The position numbers were made by a program, and so were the translations under genes. From Salinicola acroporae (GTDB lineage Bacteria > Pseudomonadota > Gammaproteobacteria > Pseudomonadales > Halomonadaceae): a stretch of DNA of 64,000 bases. The first letter of the stretch is position 1. Every line of letters starts with the position of its first letter. Under the pieces are notes generated by a model. That model was not told the DNA's origin, made no database searches, and saw only the letters and a program-made list of their open reading frames with translations. Where the stretch lies: NCBI RefSeq assembly GCF_003206615.1, contig NZ_PZJW01000012.1:1-64000 (forward strand), given 5' to 3'. Positions 9,576 through 18,427 of this stretch are shown one piece after another.

Positions 9576-10544
9576 ATGCCCCACCAGCCTACGGATCGCG
9601 CCCCGCTCAACCAGCCACTGGGCGGTAACGAGATGCCCCGCTTCGGCGGCCCGGCGACCATGATGCGGCTGCCGACCCAGCAAAGCGCTGCCGGTCTCGA
9701 TGCCTGCTTCGTCGGTATCCCGCTGGACATCGGCACCTCCAATCGTCCCGGCACCCGCTTCGGGCCGCGCCAGATTCGCGACGAGTCGCGCATGCTGCGG
9801 CCGTTCAACATGGCGACCCGCGCCGCGCCCTTCGAGAGCCTGCAGGTGGCGGACATCGGCGATGTGCCGATCAATACCTTCGATCTCAAGAAGAGCGTCG
9901 GCATCATCGAGCGCTTCTACCACGAGCTGCTCGGCCACGACGTCATCCCGCTGACCCTGGGCGGCGATCACACCATCGCCCTGCCGATCCTGCGTGCCAT
10001 GGCCAAGAAGCACGGTCCGGTGGGGCTGATCCATGTCGATGCCCACGCCGACGTCAACGATCAGATGTTCGGCGAGCAGATCGCCCACGGCACCCCCTTC
10101 CGGCGTGCGGTGGAAGAGGGGCTGCTGGATACCCAGCGCGTGGCCCAGATCGGCCTGCGCGGCACCGGCTATGCCGCCGACGAGTTCGACTGGGGTCGCG
10201 AGCAGGGCTTCCAGGTAGTGCCCGCGGAAGCGTGCTGGCACCAGAGCCTGACACCGCTGATGGCAGAGATTCGCGAAAAGGTGGGCGGCGGCCCGGTCTA
10301 TCTGAGCTTCGACATCGACAGCCTCGACCCCGCCTACGCCCCGGGCACCGGCACCGTCGAGATCGGCGGGCTGACCATCCCTCAGGCGCTGGAGATTATC
10401 CGCGGCTGCCACGACCTGGATATCGTCGGCTGCGACCTGGTCGAGGTCTCGCCGCCCTACGATGCCCACGGCCAGACCGCGGTGGTCGCCGCCAATCTGC
10501 TGTTCGAGATGCTCTGCGTGCTGCCCGGCGTGAAGCGCCGCTGA
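9576..10544 (+). CDS. gbuA: Guanidinobutyrase (ureohydrolase family)
   Basis: A manganese ureohydrolase that would split 4-guanidinobutyrate into GABA and urea. The 322-residue product contains the metal-ligand blocks of the arginase/agmatinase family: GGDHTIALPI, DAHADVND and SFDIDSLDPAYAPGTGT. Its N-terminal block QPLGGNEMPRFGG and C-terminal LLFEMLCVLPGVKRR closely match Pseudomonas guanidinobutyrase as I remember it, which favours GbuA over agmatinase SpeB. The ATG at 9576 has AGGAG five bases upstream. An upstream TTG in frame at 9516 is part of the sigma-54 promoter and is not a start. First gene of a four-gene catabolic operon. Confidence 0.9.
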   Translation: MPHQPTDRAPLNQPLGGNEMPRFGGPATMMRLPTQQSAAGLDACFVGIPLDIGTSNRPGTRFGPRQIRDESRMLRPFNMATRAAPFESLQVADIGDVPINTFDLKKSVGIIERFYHELLGHDVIPLTLGGDHTIALPILRAMAKKHGPVGLIHVDAHADVNDQMFGEQIAHGTPFRRAVEEGLLDTQRVAQIGLRGTGYAADEFDWGREQGFQVVPAEACWHQSLTPLMAEIREKVGGGPVYLSFDIDSLDPAYAPGTGTVEIGGLTIPQALEIIRGCHDLDIVGCDLVEVSPPYDAHGQTAVVAANLLFEMLCVLPGVKRR

Positions 10545-10665
10545 CGCCGACCGGCGCCCGGCGCCCGGTCGCCGGCGACAGTTCACGACGACCGTTTGCA
10601 GCAAACTTTCACAACCACCTTCAACAACAACTATCGCCGCCGGCACGGCGGCAAGGTAGAACATC

Positions 10666-12069
10666 ATGATGCTGGATCTTCTCGTCGTCGCGTTCTACGC
10701 GGCGGGCATGCTGCTTCTCGGCTGCTGGGGCATGAAACGCGCCCGCAGCAGCGACGACTATCTGGTGGCGGGCCGCCGCCTGGGCCCGGGGCTCTATCTG
10801 GGCACGCTCTCCGCGGTGGTGCTCGGCGGCGCCTCCACCGTGGGCACGATCAAGCTGGGCTACGTCTACGGCCTCTCCGGGCTGTGGCTGTGCGGCGCCC
10901 TGGGCCTGGGCCTGATCGTGCTCAGCCTGGTCCTGGCCAAGCCGCTGGCCAAGCTCAAGCTCTACACCATCACCCAGCTGCTCGAGCGCCGCTACACGCC
11001 GGCGGCCAAGAGCGTCAGCTCGGCGGTGATGCTCGCCTATGACCTGATGATCGCGGTCACGTCGACCATCGCCATCGGCACCCTGGTGACGGTGCTGTTC
11101 GCGCTGCCCTCCTGGGTCGGCGTGGTGATCGGCGGCACCATCGTGGTGATCTACTCCACCCTCGGCGGCATGTGGTCGCTGACGCTCACCGACATCGTCC
11201 AGTTCGTGATCATGACCGTGGGCATGATCGGCCTGATGCTGCCGCTGACGGTGCACTACGCCGGCGGCTGGGACACGCTGGTCGCCAGCGCCGCACCGGG
11301 GCACTTCTCGCTCACTGGGATCGGCTGGTCCACCATCGTCACCTACTTCGTCATCTATTTCCTGGGCATCCTGATCGGCCAGGACATCTGGCAGCGGGTG
11401 TTCACCGCACGCTCGACCCGGGTGGCCCGCTTCGCCGGTACCGCCGCGGGGGTCTACTGCCTGATCTACGGTGCCATCGGCGCGTTGGTGGGCGTGGCCG
11501 CCAGCGTGCTCCTGCCCGATCTCGCCGATCCCAACAATGCCTTTGCCGCGATCGCCCAGCTGGCGCTGCCGGATGGACTGCGCGGGCTGATCGTGGCCGC
11601 CGCGATGGCCGCGATGATGTCCACCGCCAGCGCCGGCATGCTGGCCGCCTCGACCCTGATGACCCGCGACCTGCTGCCGGCGCTGCGTGGTGGCCGGCAG
11701 AGCGAGCGGGTCTCGAGCTACCGCCTGTGGACGCTGCTCATGGGGCTGGTCACCATCGTCATCGCGCTGCTGGTGGATGACGTGATCGGCGCCCTGACCA
11801 TCGCCTACAACCTGCTGGTCGGCGGCATGCTGGTGCCGATCCTGGGCGCGCTCTACTGGCGCCGGGCATCCAACAGCGGCGCCATCGCGGCGATGGCGGC
11901 CGGCTCGCTGGGGGTGATCGTGTTCATGCTCAAGGATGGCCTGCTGGCCAACTCGCCGATCTACGCCGGACTGGCCGCGAGCCTGGCGAGCTTCATCGTG
12001 GTCAGCCTGCTGCGCCCGGATCGCAGCCGCCCCGTGGCCGCAGAGACCCAGCCGGAGCAGAGCGCATGA
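10666..12069 (+). CDS. Sodium:solute symporter (SSS family)
   Basis: An inner-membrane sodium-coupled importer with about 12-13 hydrophobic helices over 467 residues. The N-terminal segment SSDDYLVAGRRLGPGLYLGTLSAVVLGGAST is typical of the solute:sodium symporter family, as is AAAMAAMMSTASAGMLAAST in the middle. The gene lies between gbuA and the decarboxylase gene. The likely substrate is therefore a guanidino compound or arginine-pathway intermediate, but this is inference. The start has GGCAAGGTAG upstream; an ATG one codon later is equally possible. The stop overlaps the next start (ATGA), indicating translational coupling. Confidence 0.85.
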   Translation: MMLDLLVVAFYAAGMLLLGCWGMKRARSSDDYLVAGRRLGPGLYLGTLSAVVLGGASTVGTIKLGYVYGLSGLWLCGALGLGLIVLSLVLAKPLAKLKLYTITQLLERRYTPAAKSVSSAVMLAYDLMIAVTSTIAIGTLVTVLFALPSWVGVVIGGTIVVIYSTLGGMWSLTLTDIVQFVIMTVGMIGLMLPLTVHYAGGWDTLVASAAPGHFSLTGIGWSTIVTYFVIYFLGILIGQDIWQRVFTARSTRVARFAGTAAGVYCLIYGAIGALVGVAASVLLPDLADPNNAFAAIAQLALPDGLRGLIVAAAMAAMMSTASAGMLAASTLMTRDLLPALRGGRQSERVSSYRLWTLLMGLVTIVIALLVDDVIGALTIAYNLLVGGMLVPILGALYWRRASNSGAIAAMAAGSLGVIVFMLKDGLLANSPIYAGLAASLASFIVVSLLRPDRSRPVAAETQPEQSA

Positions 12070-13685
12070 GCGTGGCACACTGGCTGGTGCGGGCGCTGGA
12101 AGCGCTCGGCATCGATACCGTCTTCGGCATTCCGGGCGTCCACACCATCGAACTCTATCGTGGGCTCGAGGGCAGCCGGCTGCGCCACGTCACCCCGCGT
12201 CACGAGCAGGGCGCGGGCTTCATGGCCGATGGCTATGCCCGCGCCAGCGGACGCCCGGCGGCCTGCTTCATCATCACCGGCCCGGGGATGACCAACATCG
12301 CCACGGCGATGGGCCAGGCACTCGCCGACAGCGTGCCCATGCTGGTGATCTCCAGCGTCAACCGCCGCGCCGAGCTGGGCATGGGCGAAGGCCGGCTTCA
12401 CGAGCTGCCATCGCAGCAGCAGACCCTGAGCGGGGTCAGCCTGTTCAGCCATACCCTGCTCGACCCGGCCAATCTGCCGCGGGTGCTGACGCGGGCCTGG
12501 ACGATGCTGCACACCGGGCGGCCGGGGCCGGTGCACATCGAGATCCCGCGCGACCTGCTCGATGCCCCGCTCGACGCCGAGCTGCCGCTGCCCGGGCGCT
12601 GCCACCCACCCCAGGCCGCGACGGCGGCACTCGACCAGGCGGCGGCGTGGCTCGGCGCCGCCCGACGCCCGCTGCTGCTGCTGGGCGGCGGTGCGATCGC
12701 CGACCCGGCGGCGGCGCGGGCCCTGGCCGAGCGCCTGGATGCCCCCACCCTGACCACCATCAATGCCCGCGGCGTAATGGGGCGAGGGCACCCGCTCGAT
12801 CTCGGCGCCAACGCCACCTGGCCCGAGGTGCGCGCGCTGGTGGCCGAGGCCGACGTGGTGCTGGCGATCGGCACCGAGCTGGGCGAAACCGACTACGACG
12901 TCACCTTCGATGGCGGCTTCACGCTCCCCGAACGGCTGATCCGCATCGACATCAACCCGCGCCAGCTGTGCGGCAACCACCTGCCGGCGCTGGGCATCGT
13001 GGCCGAGGCCGGCGCGGCGATGCGCGACCTGCTGCCACGGCTGACGCCGGGAGCGCATGAAGCGGCCGCCCGCGTGGCTGAGCTGAAGGCAGCGCTGGCG
13101 CTGGCCACCCGGCCAGATTTCGCCCCCTTCGTGCCGCTGTTCGATGCCCTGGACCAGTACCGCCGCGACGCCGTGCTGGTCGGTGACTCCACCGCGCCGG
13201 TCTACGCCGGCAACCATCTGGCCCAACGCGACGCAACGCGCAGCTGGTTCAATGCCTCCACCGGCTACGGCACGCTCGGCTACGGCCTGCCAGCGGCCAT
13301 CGGCGCGGCGCTGGCCTGCCCCGAGCGCCCGGTGGTGGCGCTGGTCGGCGATGGCGGCGTGATGTTCACCCTGGCAGAGCTGGCCACGGCAGTGGAGCTG
13401 GCGCTGCCGCTCACCCTGGTGCTGTGGCACAACGCCGGCTATGCGGAGATCCGCCAGGCCATGACCCACGCCGGCATTGCCCCGCTCGGCGTCGACCCCG
13501 CGGCACCGGCGTTCCTGCCGCTGGCGCATGCCTTCGGCTGTGCCGCCGAACGCATATCTAGCCCGGCGGCGCTGGCAGAGGCTCTAGCCACACCCTGCAC
13601 GGCCCCACGGCTGCTCGAGATCGATGCCGCGGCGTGGCAGACGGCCACGTCCCCTGCTTCCCGGGGCAGCGCTGCCACGCCCTGA
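12066..13685 (+). CDS. aruI: ThDP-dependent 5-guanidino-2-oxopentanoate decarboxylase-like enzyme
   Basis: A thiamine-diphosphate enzyme of the acetolactate-synthase/decarboxylase superfamily, 539 residues. The catalytic glutamate is in PRHEQGAGFMADGYAR (Glu47). The ThDP-magnesium motif begins at GDG (428-430) and ends near Asn456. Context with guanidinobutyrase and an aminoaldehyde dehydrogenase points to decarboxylation of 2-ketoarginine to 4-guanidinobutyraldehyde, the AruI step of the arginine transaminase pathway. The start overlaps the symporter stop by four bases. An acetolactate synthase or other 2-oxoacid decarboxylase role is less likely but not excluded by sequence alone. Confidence 0.8.
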   Translation: MSVAHWLVRALEALGIDTVFGIPGVHTIELYRGLEGSRLRHVTPRHEQGAGFMADGYARASGRPAACFIITGPGMTNIATAMGQALADSVPMLVISSVNRRAELGMGEGRLHELPSQQQTLSGVSLFSHTLLDPANLPRVLTRAWTMLHTGRPGPVHIEIPRDLLDAPLDAELPLPGRCHPPQAATAALDQAAAWLGAARRPLLLLGGGAIADPAAARALAERLDAPTLTTINARGVMGRGHPLDLGANATWPEVRALVAEADVVLAIGTELGETDYDVTFDGGFTLPERLIRIDINPRQLCGNHLPALGIVAEAGAAMRDLLPRLTPGAHEAAARVAELKAALALATRPDFAPFVPLFDALDQYRRDAVLVGDSTAPVYAGNHLAQRDATRSWFNASTGYGTLGYGLPAAIGAALACPERPVVALVGDGGVMFTLAELATAVELALPLTLVLWHNAGYAEIRQAMTHAGIAPLGVDPAAPAFLPLAHAFGCAAERISSPAALAEALATPCTAPRLLEIDAAAWQTATSPASRGSAATP

Positions 13686-13717
13686 TCGACGCCTGAACCC
13701 GCTTCGGAGCCGCTTCC

Positions 13718-15160
13718 ATGCAACGACTGACGCTACAGTTCATCGCCAACCGCTGGCAGCAGAGCGCCGCCACGCGCCGACTGACGGTGAGCGACCCCTA
13801 CCAGCAGTGCCCGCTGGCCGAGATCACCGCTGGCGCAGCCACCGACGTCGATGCCGCGGTGAACGCGGCCCGCGACGCCCAGCCGGCCTGGCATGCCCTC
13901 GGCGGAGCGTGCCGCGCGGCCTATCTCGAGGCCCTGGCCACCGCCCTGGAGACCCGCAGAGAGACGCTGACCCGGCTCTCGGCACGCAACAACGGCAAGG
14001 CCCTGGCCGAGACCCATATCGACCTCGATGACGCCGTGGCCTGCTATCGCTATTACGCCGCCCAGGCGCACGCTCTGGAAGCGCGCCAGGGGCGCCCGGT
14101 GGAACCCGCCGCGGATATCGATGCCCGCGTCTATGAAGAGCCGGCCGGCGTGGTGGGCCTGATCACGCCGTGGAACTTCCCGCTGGTGACCAGCGCCTGG
14201 AAGATCGCCCCCGCCCTCGCCGCCGGCTGCTGCGTGGTGTTCAAGCCCTCGGAGGTGGTGCCGCTGCCGGAGCTGGCCCTGGCCGAGATCGCCGAAGAGA
14301 TCGATCTGCCACCCGGGGTATTCAATCTGCTGCTGGGCGACGGCGAAGGCATCGGCGCTCCGCTGAGCGCCCACCCCGGTATCGACAAGCTCTCGTTCAC
14401 CGGCAGCAATGCAGTGGGCGAGACGGTGATGCGCGCCGCCGCCAGCGGCAGCCGCGGGGTCTCGCTGGAGCTCGGCGGCAAGTCACCGATCCTGGTGCTC
14501 GACGATGCCGATGTCGACAGCGCCGCCGACTGGGTGATGGGAGGGATCTTCTTCAACAGCGGCCAGATCTGCTCGGCCACCTCGCGGCTGCTGGTGCACC
14601 ATAGCCTGGCCGAGGCGCTCTACGCAGCGCTCGCCCAGCGGATCGATGCCCTGTGCCTGGGCGACCCGCTTGCCGCCGGGACCGACATGGGGCCGATGAC
14701 CAGCGCCCGGCAGCGCGAGCGGGTGGAAGCCTATCTCGCCCTCGCCGTCAGCGAGGGGTTGGTCGCGGTGCGCGATGCCAGCCACCGCCAGCTACCGCCC
14801 CAGGGCGAGTTCGTCGCCCCCACCCTGTACCGCGACGTGCCGGTGACTAGCCGTCTGTGGCAGGAGGAGATCTTCGGCCCGGTGCTGTGCGCGCGCGGCG
14901 TGGCCAGCGACGCCGAGGCGATCGCGCTGGCCAACGCCAGTGACTTCGGTCTCGCCGCTACCGTAATTGGTGGCGACCTCGACCGTGTGCGTGGCGTGGC
15001 TCGGGCGCTGCGCGCCGGCAGCGTATGGCTCAACAGCGAGCAGCGGGTGCTGCCCCAGGGCGGCTGGGGCGGCTTCGGGCGCAGCGGCATCGGCCGCGAG
15101 CTGGGCCCCTGGGGGCTCGCCAGCTACGTGGAGATCAAGCACGTGATTGGCCCGGCGTGA
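13718..15160 (+). CDS. kauB: Aminoaldehyde dehydrogenase (4-guanidinobutyraldehyde dehydrogenase-like)
   Basis: An NAD(P)-dependent aldehyde dehydrogenase, 480 residues. It shows PWNFPLVTSAWKIAPALAAG, FTGSNAVGE for cofactor binding, the catalytic glutamate in SLELGGKSP (Glu251) and the nucleophile in NSGQICSATSRL (Cys285). The last motif is characteristic of betaine/aminoaldehyde dehydrogenases, which fits oxidation of 4-guanidinobutyraldehyde to 4-guanidinobutyrate, the substrate of GbuA. It starts 32 bp after the ThDP enzyme and is the last gene of the operon. The gene symbol rests on context and motif, not on a tested substrate. Confidence 0.82.
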   Translation: MQRLTLQFIANRWQQSAATRRLTVSDPYQQCPLAEITAGAATDVDAAVNAARDAQPAWHALGGACRAAYLEALATALETRRETLTRLSARNNGKALAETHIDLDDAVACYRYYAAQAHALEARQGRPVEPAADIDARVYEEPAGVVGLITPWNFPLVTSAWKIAPALAAGCCVVFKPSEVVPLPELALAEIAEEIDLPPGVFNLLLGDGEGIGAPLSAHPGIDKLSFTGSNAVGETVMRAAASGSRGVSLELGGKSPILVLDDADVDSAADWVMGGIFFNSGQICSATSRLLVHHSLAEALYAALAQRIDALCLGDPLAAGTDMGPMTSARQRERVEAYLALAVSEGLVAVRDASHRQLPPQGEFVAPTLYRDVPVTSRLWQEEIFGPVLCARGVASDAEAIALANASDFGLAATVIGGDLDRVRGVARALRAGSVWLNSEQRVLPQGGWGGFGRSGIGRELGPWGLASYVEIKHVIGPA

Positions 15161-15282
15161 GCGTCGGTCGAGACGCCATGCGACCTTTCTCTTACAGCCG
15201 CGGCGGCGGCGCTGTGTCATAACGTAAACGCTCGTTTGAGAATCGCTCGTCGCCCCGCCATCGGGGCCGGCATGCGGTACTA

Positions 15283-15486
15283 GGTGCTGTCTGAAAAATC
15301 GACGAGCGAAGGCAAGGCAAACATCGGCGAAAGCGGATCGGGCTGGCGCTCCAGTTTACGGGTGTCAATGAGCATATGACGCGCTCTGCTCGCCCTTCGG
15401 GCCGTCCTACGGACGTTCTGAACGTTGTTCAGTGAGCCGATTTTTAACGCCGCATGGGCGAGAGAAGTCCTTCTCAGACAGTGCCG
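15283..15486 (-). repeat. MITE-like structured repeat, copy 1 (inverted)
   Basis: About 204 bp bounded by CTGTCTGAAAA (15287-15297) and TTCTCAGACAG (15471-15481), which are near-perfect inverted ends. On the minus strand the core is about 90% identical by eye to copy 2 at 31390-31611. It contains three abutting small hairpins with 3-nt loops (CTGAAC/GTTCAG, CGTCC/GGACG, GCCC/GGGC). There is no transposase. The element fills most of the 362-bp gap between kauB and the esterase gene and ends 36 bp before the esterase start. Confidence 0.75.
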
Positions 15487-15522
15487 ACGAGCCATGACAA
15501 CAGCTCACAAGGGATCGATACC

Positions 15523-17364
15523 ATGCCAATGCCGCGCTCTCGGCAACTGGCGCTGGGAGTGATCGTCGGGGCCAGCGCCCTGCCGCTCCCGGCCCTGGCC
15601 GCCTCCAGCTTCCATGACACCTTCGACGACACCGTCTTCTTCGGCGATAGCCTGAGCGACAGCGGCTACTATCGAGGCGCCATCGGCAGCGCGCTCTCGC
15701 TGACGCCGAGCCAGCAGGCCTTCATCGGCCGCTTCACCACCAACCCCGGGCCGGTATGGGCCGAGCGCGTCGCCGGCCACTACGCCGGCAACGCCCAGCC
15801 CAGCAATGTCGGCGGCAACGACTACGCCGCCGGCGGTGCCCGGGTGACCACGCCGGCCGCGACCCCGTTCGGCGCGGCACCCGCCCTCAGCGAGCAGGTC
15901 GCGACCTACCTCGCCAGCACCGGCGGTGTGGCCGATGGCGATGCCCTCTATGCCGTATGGGGTGGCGCCAACGATCTGTTCGCGGTGGTCGGGGGCGCCG
16001 ACGCCCAGAGCACCATCACCACCGCGGTCACCGGCACCGCCGGGATTCTCGCCACGCTGGAAGGGGCCGGCGCGCGCCATGTGCTGCTGTTCAACATTCC
16101 CGACTTCGGCCTGACGCCGCGCTTCAATGGCGACCCCGCCACCAGCGCGGGCGCCACCGCGCTGGCGAGCCAGTACAACAGCGCGCTCTACGCCGCGGTC
16201 GCCGCCAGCGGCGCCAAGGTGATCCCGGTGGATACCTTCGGCTTGCTACAGGAGGTGGTCGCCGAGCCCACCGCCTACGGCTTCACCAATGTCACCGACC
16301 GCGCCTGTACCCAAACGCTGCCACTGTGCACGCCAGACACCCTGGTCGCCCCCGGCGCCGACGAAACCTATGTGTTCGCCGACGACGTTCACCCCACCAC
16401 CGCCACCCACCGGATCATCGGCGAGTACGTGATCTCGCTGCTAGAAGCCCCGCAACAGCAGCAGTTGCTGACCCACTCGGCGGTGCTCAGCGGGCGCTCG
16501 CGGGCCAACCGGGTCGCCGAGCATCTTAATGCGGTGCCGCTGGCCAACGGCCTGCGCTGGTGGGGCGATCTGCGCGCCGAGCATCAGCAGCTCGACTCCG
16601 GCGATCTGTATGACGCCAGCATGCCGGCGGGGCTGTTCGGGGTGGACTGGTATCAAGACGGGCTGGTACTGGGCGGGTTCGTCGGCTACGGCGATCAGGA
16701 CGCCGACTTCGGCGACGGCCGCGGCGACTTCCAGCGCAAGGACACGACCCTCGGTCTCTTCTCCGGCTGGTATGCCGAGAGCGCCTGGGTCAACGCCCAG
16801 TTGAGCTACAGCTGGCTCGATTACGATATCGACCGCGAAGTGCAGCTGGGCAGCGCGACCCGCCACCACCGCGGCTCGCCGGACGGCAGCAACCTGAGTG
16901 CCGCGCTCAACGCCGGCTACGAGTTCAGCGCCTTCGCGATTCCCGAGGGCGACGTGCGCACCGGGCCGATCGCCGGGGTGACCTGGCAGCGGGTCAAGCT
17001 CGATGGCTATGACGAAGAGGGCCAGGCGTCGACCTCGCTGAGCTATCCCGACCAGGACATCGACTCGCTGGTGGGCCGGGTCGGCTGGCAGATCCGCCGC
17101 CACGGGCCGACGCTCAACCCCTACCTGCAGCTCACCTACAACCACGAGTTCGAGGAGAGCGAGGGGGTCGCGGCGACCCTGCAGAGCCTGCCGCAGTTGG
17201 GCGACTACCGCGTCCCCAAGCTCACCTTCGATCGTGATTACGTCGAGGTCAACGTCGGCGCCCGTGCCACGCTCTGGGGCGTCGATACCCAGGTCGGTGC
17301 CAGCGTCGATCCCGATAATGCGCGCACCAGCACGCTGTCCGTGAATCTGGGCAAGCGTATTTGA
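15523..17364 (+). CDS. GDSL-family autotransporter esterase (EstA-like)
   Basis: A type Va autotransporter with a surface-exposed GDSL esterase. The 613-residue product has a signal peptide ending near PALAASSF. The GDSL block is FFGDSLSDSG (nucleophile Ser43), followed by GGNDYAAGGAR, VWGGANDLF and the DxxH catalytic pair in FADDVHPTT. The C-terminal half (about residues 320-613) has the alternating aromatic/polar pattern of an outer-membrane beta-barrel (GVDWYQDGLVLGGFVGYGDQ and later strands). The ATG at 15523 has AAGGGA eight bases upstream; ATG 15529 is possible. Promoter signals, if local, would overlap the adjoining repeat element. Confidence 0.9.
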   Translation: MPMPRSRQLALGVIVGASALPLPALAASSFHDTFDDTVFFGDSLSDSGYYRGAIGSALSLTPSQQAFIGRFTTNPGPVWAERVAGHYAGNAQPSNVGGNDYAAGGARVTTPAATPFGAAPALSEQVATYLASTGGVADGDALYAVWGGANDLFAVVGGADAQSTITTAVTGTAGILATLEGAGARHVLLFNIPDFGLTPRFNGDPATSAGATALASQYNSALYAAVAASGAKVIPVDTFGLLQEVVAEPTAYGFTNVTDRACTQTLPLCTPDTLVAPGADETYVFADDVHPTTATHRIIGEYVISLLEAPQQQQLLTHSAVLSGRSRANRVAEHLNAVPLANGLRWWGDLRAEHQQLDSGDLYDASMPAGLFGVDWYQDGLVLGGFVGYGDQDADFGDGRGDFQRKDTTLGLFSGWYAESAWVNAQLSYSWLDYDIDREVQLGSATRHHRGSPDGSNLSAALNAGYEFSAFAIPEGDVRTGPIAGVTWQRVKLDGYDEEGQASTSLSYPDQDIDSLVGRVGWQIRRHGPTLNPYLQLTYNHEFEESEGVAATLQSLPQLGDYRVPKLTFDRDYVEVNVGARATLWGVDTQVGASVDPDNARTSTLSVNLGKRI

Positions 17365-17449
17365 GCGCCGGGACGCCCTAGGGCGCCCCGCTCCCGCGCA
17401 GCATAGAAACGCCATCCAGGAACAGGCCCTGAAAACGTGAGCTGCAAAC

Positions 17450-17488
17450 AAAAACACCCCGCCGGCAAAACCGGCGGGGTGTTTTTTC
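17450..17488. terminator. Bidirectional terminator between esterase and suhB
   Basis: A 16-bp stem (17450-17465 with 17471-17486) with loop CAAAA has an A-tract on the left and a T-tract on the right. It can therefore stop transcription from both convergent genes. Confidence 0.93.
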
Positions 17489-17520
17489 TAGAGGCCCGCT
17501 AAAGGCCTCATCCAGGGGCC

Positions 17521-18315
17521 TCAGACGCCCGCTTTCAACTGCTGTGCCAGCGCCTTGTAGAGGCGCGGGCCGGCGGCCATCAGGCTGCCGCCATCCTCGA
17601 CGCTGGGCGAGCCGTCGATGGCGCCTGTCAAGGCACCGGCCTCCTTCAGCATCAGCGAACCGACCAGGCGGTCCTGCTCTTCGAGCCCGAGCACGAATAC
17701 CGCGTCGGCGCGGCCGGCAGCGAATTCGATCATGTCGAGCAAGGCGCAGCCGGAGCCGGTCAGGGTATCGAGCTGCGGGCCGAGCCGTTCGACCACGTTG
17801 AGATATTGCGGCAACCAGTGCGAGCGGGCTTCCTGGGACGGCCAGGCCAGCGCAACCCTGGCACCGGCGACGGAAACCGCCTTGGAAGCGCGCAGGCGCT
17901 TGCCGTTGCCCTGGGCGCCGCGACCGCGACTGATCAGGAACTCGTCATCGCTGAACGGCGATACGATCACCGCGTGTTCCGGACGCCCCTTGACCAGGCA
18001 CACCATCGAAATCGCGAACTGCCGACTCGCCACACCGAGATTGGACTCGCCGTGGATCGGCTCGATGTGCCACACGGTCTCCTTGTCGGCGCCCTTACCC
18101 TCGCGATATGGGGTATAGCGTCCGGAAATACCGTGCTGCGGATAACCACGGGTCAGCTGATGCACGATCAGCGTCTCCGCATTGCGTGCCGTGTCCTCGA
18201 GCAGACTGACGGTCGCCTGCTCGTCATGGTTGACCTCGAGACGGTCACGGATACGAACGAATTGCTCAGCGGCGCTGCGAGCGGCACGCAGCGCATATTG
18301 AACCATCGGATGCAT
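17521..18315 (-). CDS. suhB: SuhB-family protein with degenerate phosphatase site
   Basis: SuhB proteins are inositol monophosphatase-fold proteins; E. coli SuhB also acts in the Nus antitermination complex on rRNA transcripts. The 264-residue product keeps the SuhB start MHPMVQYALRAAR and the family length. The metal and catalytic motifs have decayed: the usual DPLDGTTN is EPIHGESN (residues 85-92), the Glu-Glu pair near residue 65 is SGRY, and the WDxAAG motif is QDRLVG. Phosphatase activity is thus probably lost while the fold and transcription role may persist (inference). Divergent from trmJ. Confidence 0.85.
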   Translation of the reverse strand: MHPMVQYALRAARSAAEQFVRIRDRLEVNHDEQATVSLLEDTARNAETLIVHQLTRGYPQHGISGRYTPYREGKGADKETVWHIEPIHGESNLGVASRQFAISMVCLVKGRPEHAVIVSPFSDDEFLISRGRGAQGNGKRLRASKAVSVAGARVALAWPSQEARSHWLPQYLNVVERLGPQLDTLTGSGCALLDMIEFAAGRADAVFVLGLEEQDRLVGSLMLKEAGALTGAIDGSPSVEDGGSLMAAGPRLYKALAQQLKAGV

Positions 18316-18354
18316 GGATCTGGCCTTGGGGTGTCGGAAGCTGTTAAAGAACGC

Positions 18355-18402
18355 CGCGCAGTCTAGCAGAAGCGTGCCTCTCCAGTCATGCTAGACTGCG
18401 CG
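18355..18402. promoter_or_regulatory. 14-bp inverted repeat between suhB and trmJ
   Basis: CGCGCAGTCTAGCA (18355-18368) and TGCTAGACTGCGCG (18389-18402) are perfect reverse complements 20 bp apart, followed by TTTT. Each arm contains TGCTAGACT, which resembles an extended -10 element (TGN-TAGACT), one pointing to each divergent gene. The repeat could be a pair of mirror-image promoters, an operator, or a hairpin in the trmJ leader 25 nt before its start codon. Confidence 0.6.
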
Positions 18403-18427
18403 TTTTCCCGGTTGCCCACACTGCCTG

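Noticed and set aside
10621-12078. 485-codon frame antisense to the symporter
   Set aside because: Low-complexity His/Gln/Asp/Arg-rich translation with no motif, opposite a clear membrane transporter.
15280-15495. Small protein gene inside repeat copy 1
   Set aside because: The frame is part of an intergenic repeat; in copy 2 the equivalent reading is disrupted, so it is not a conserved protein.
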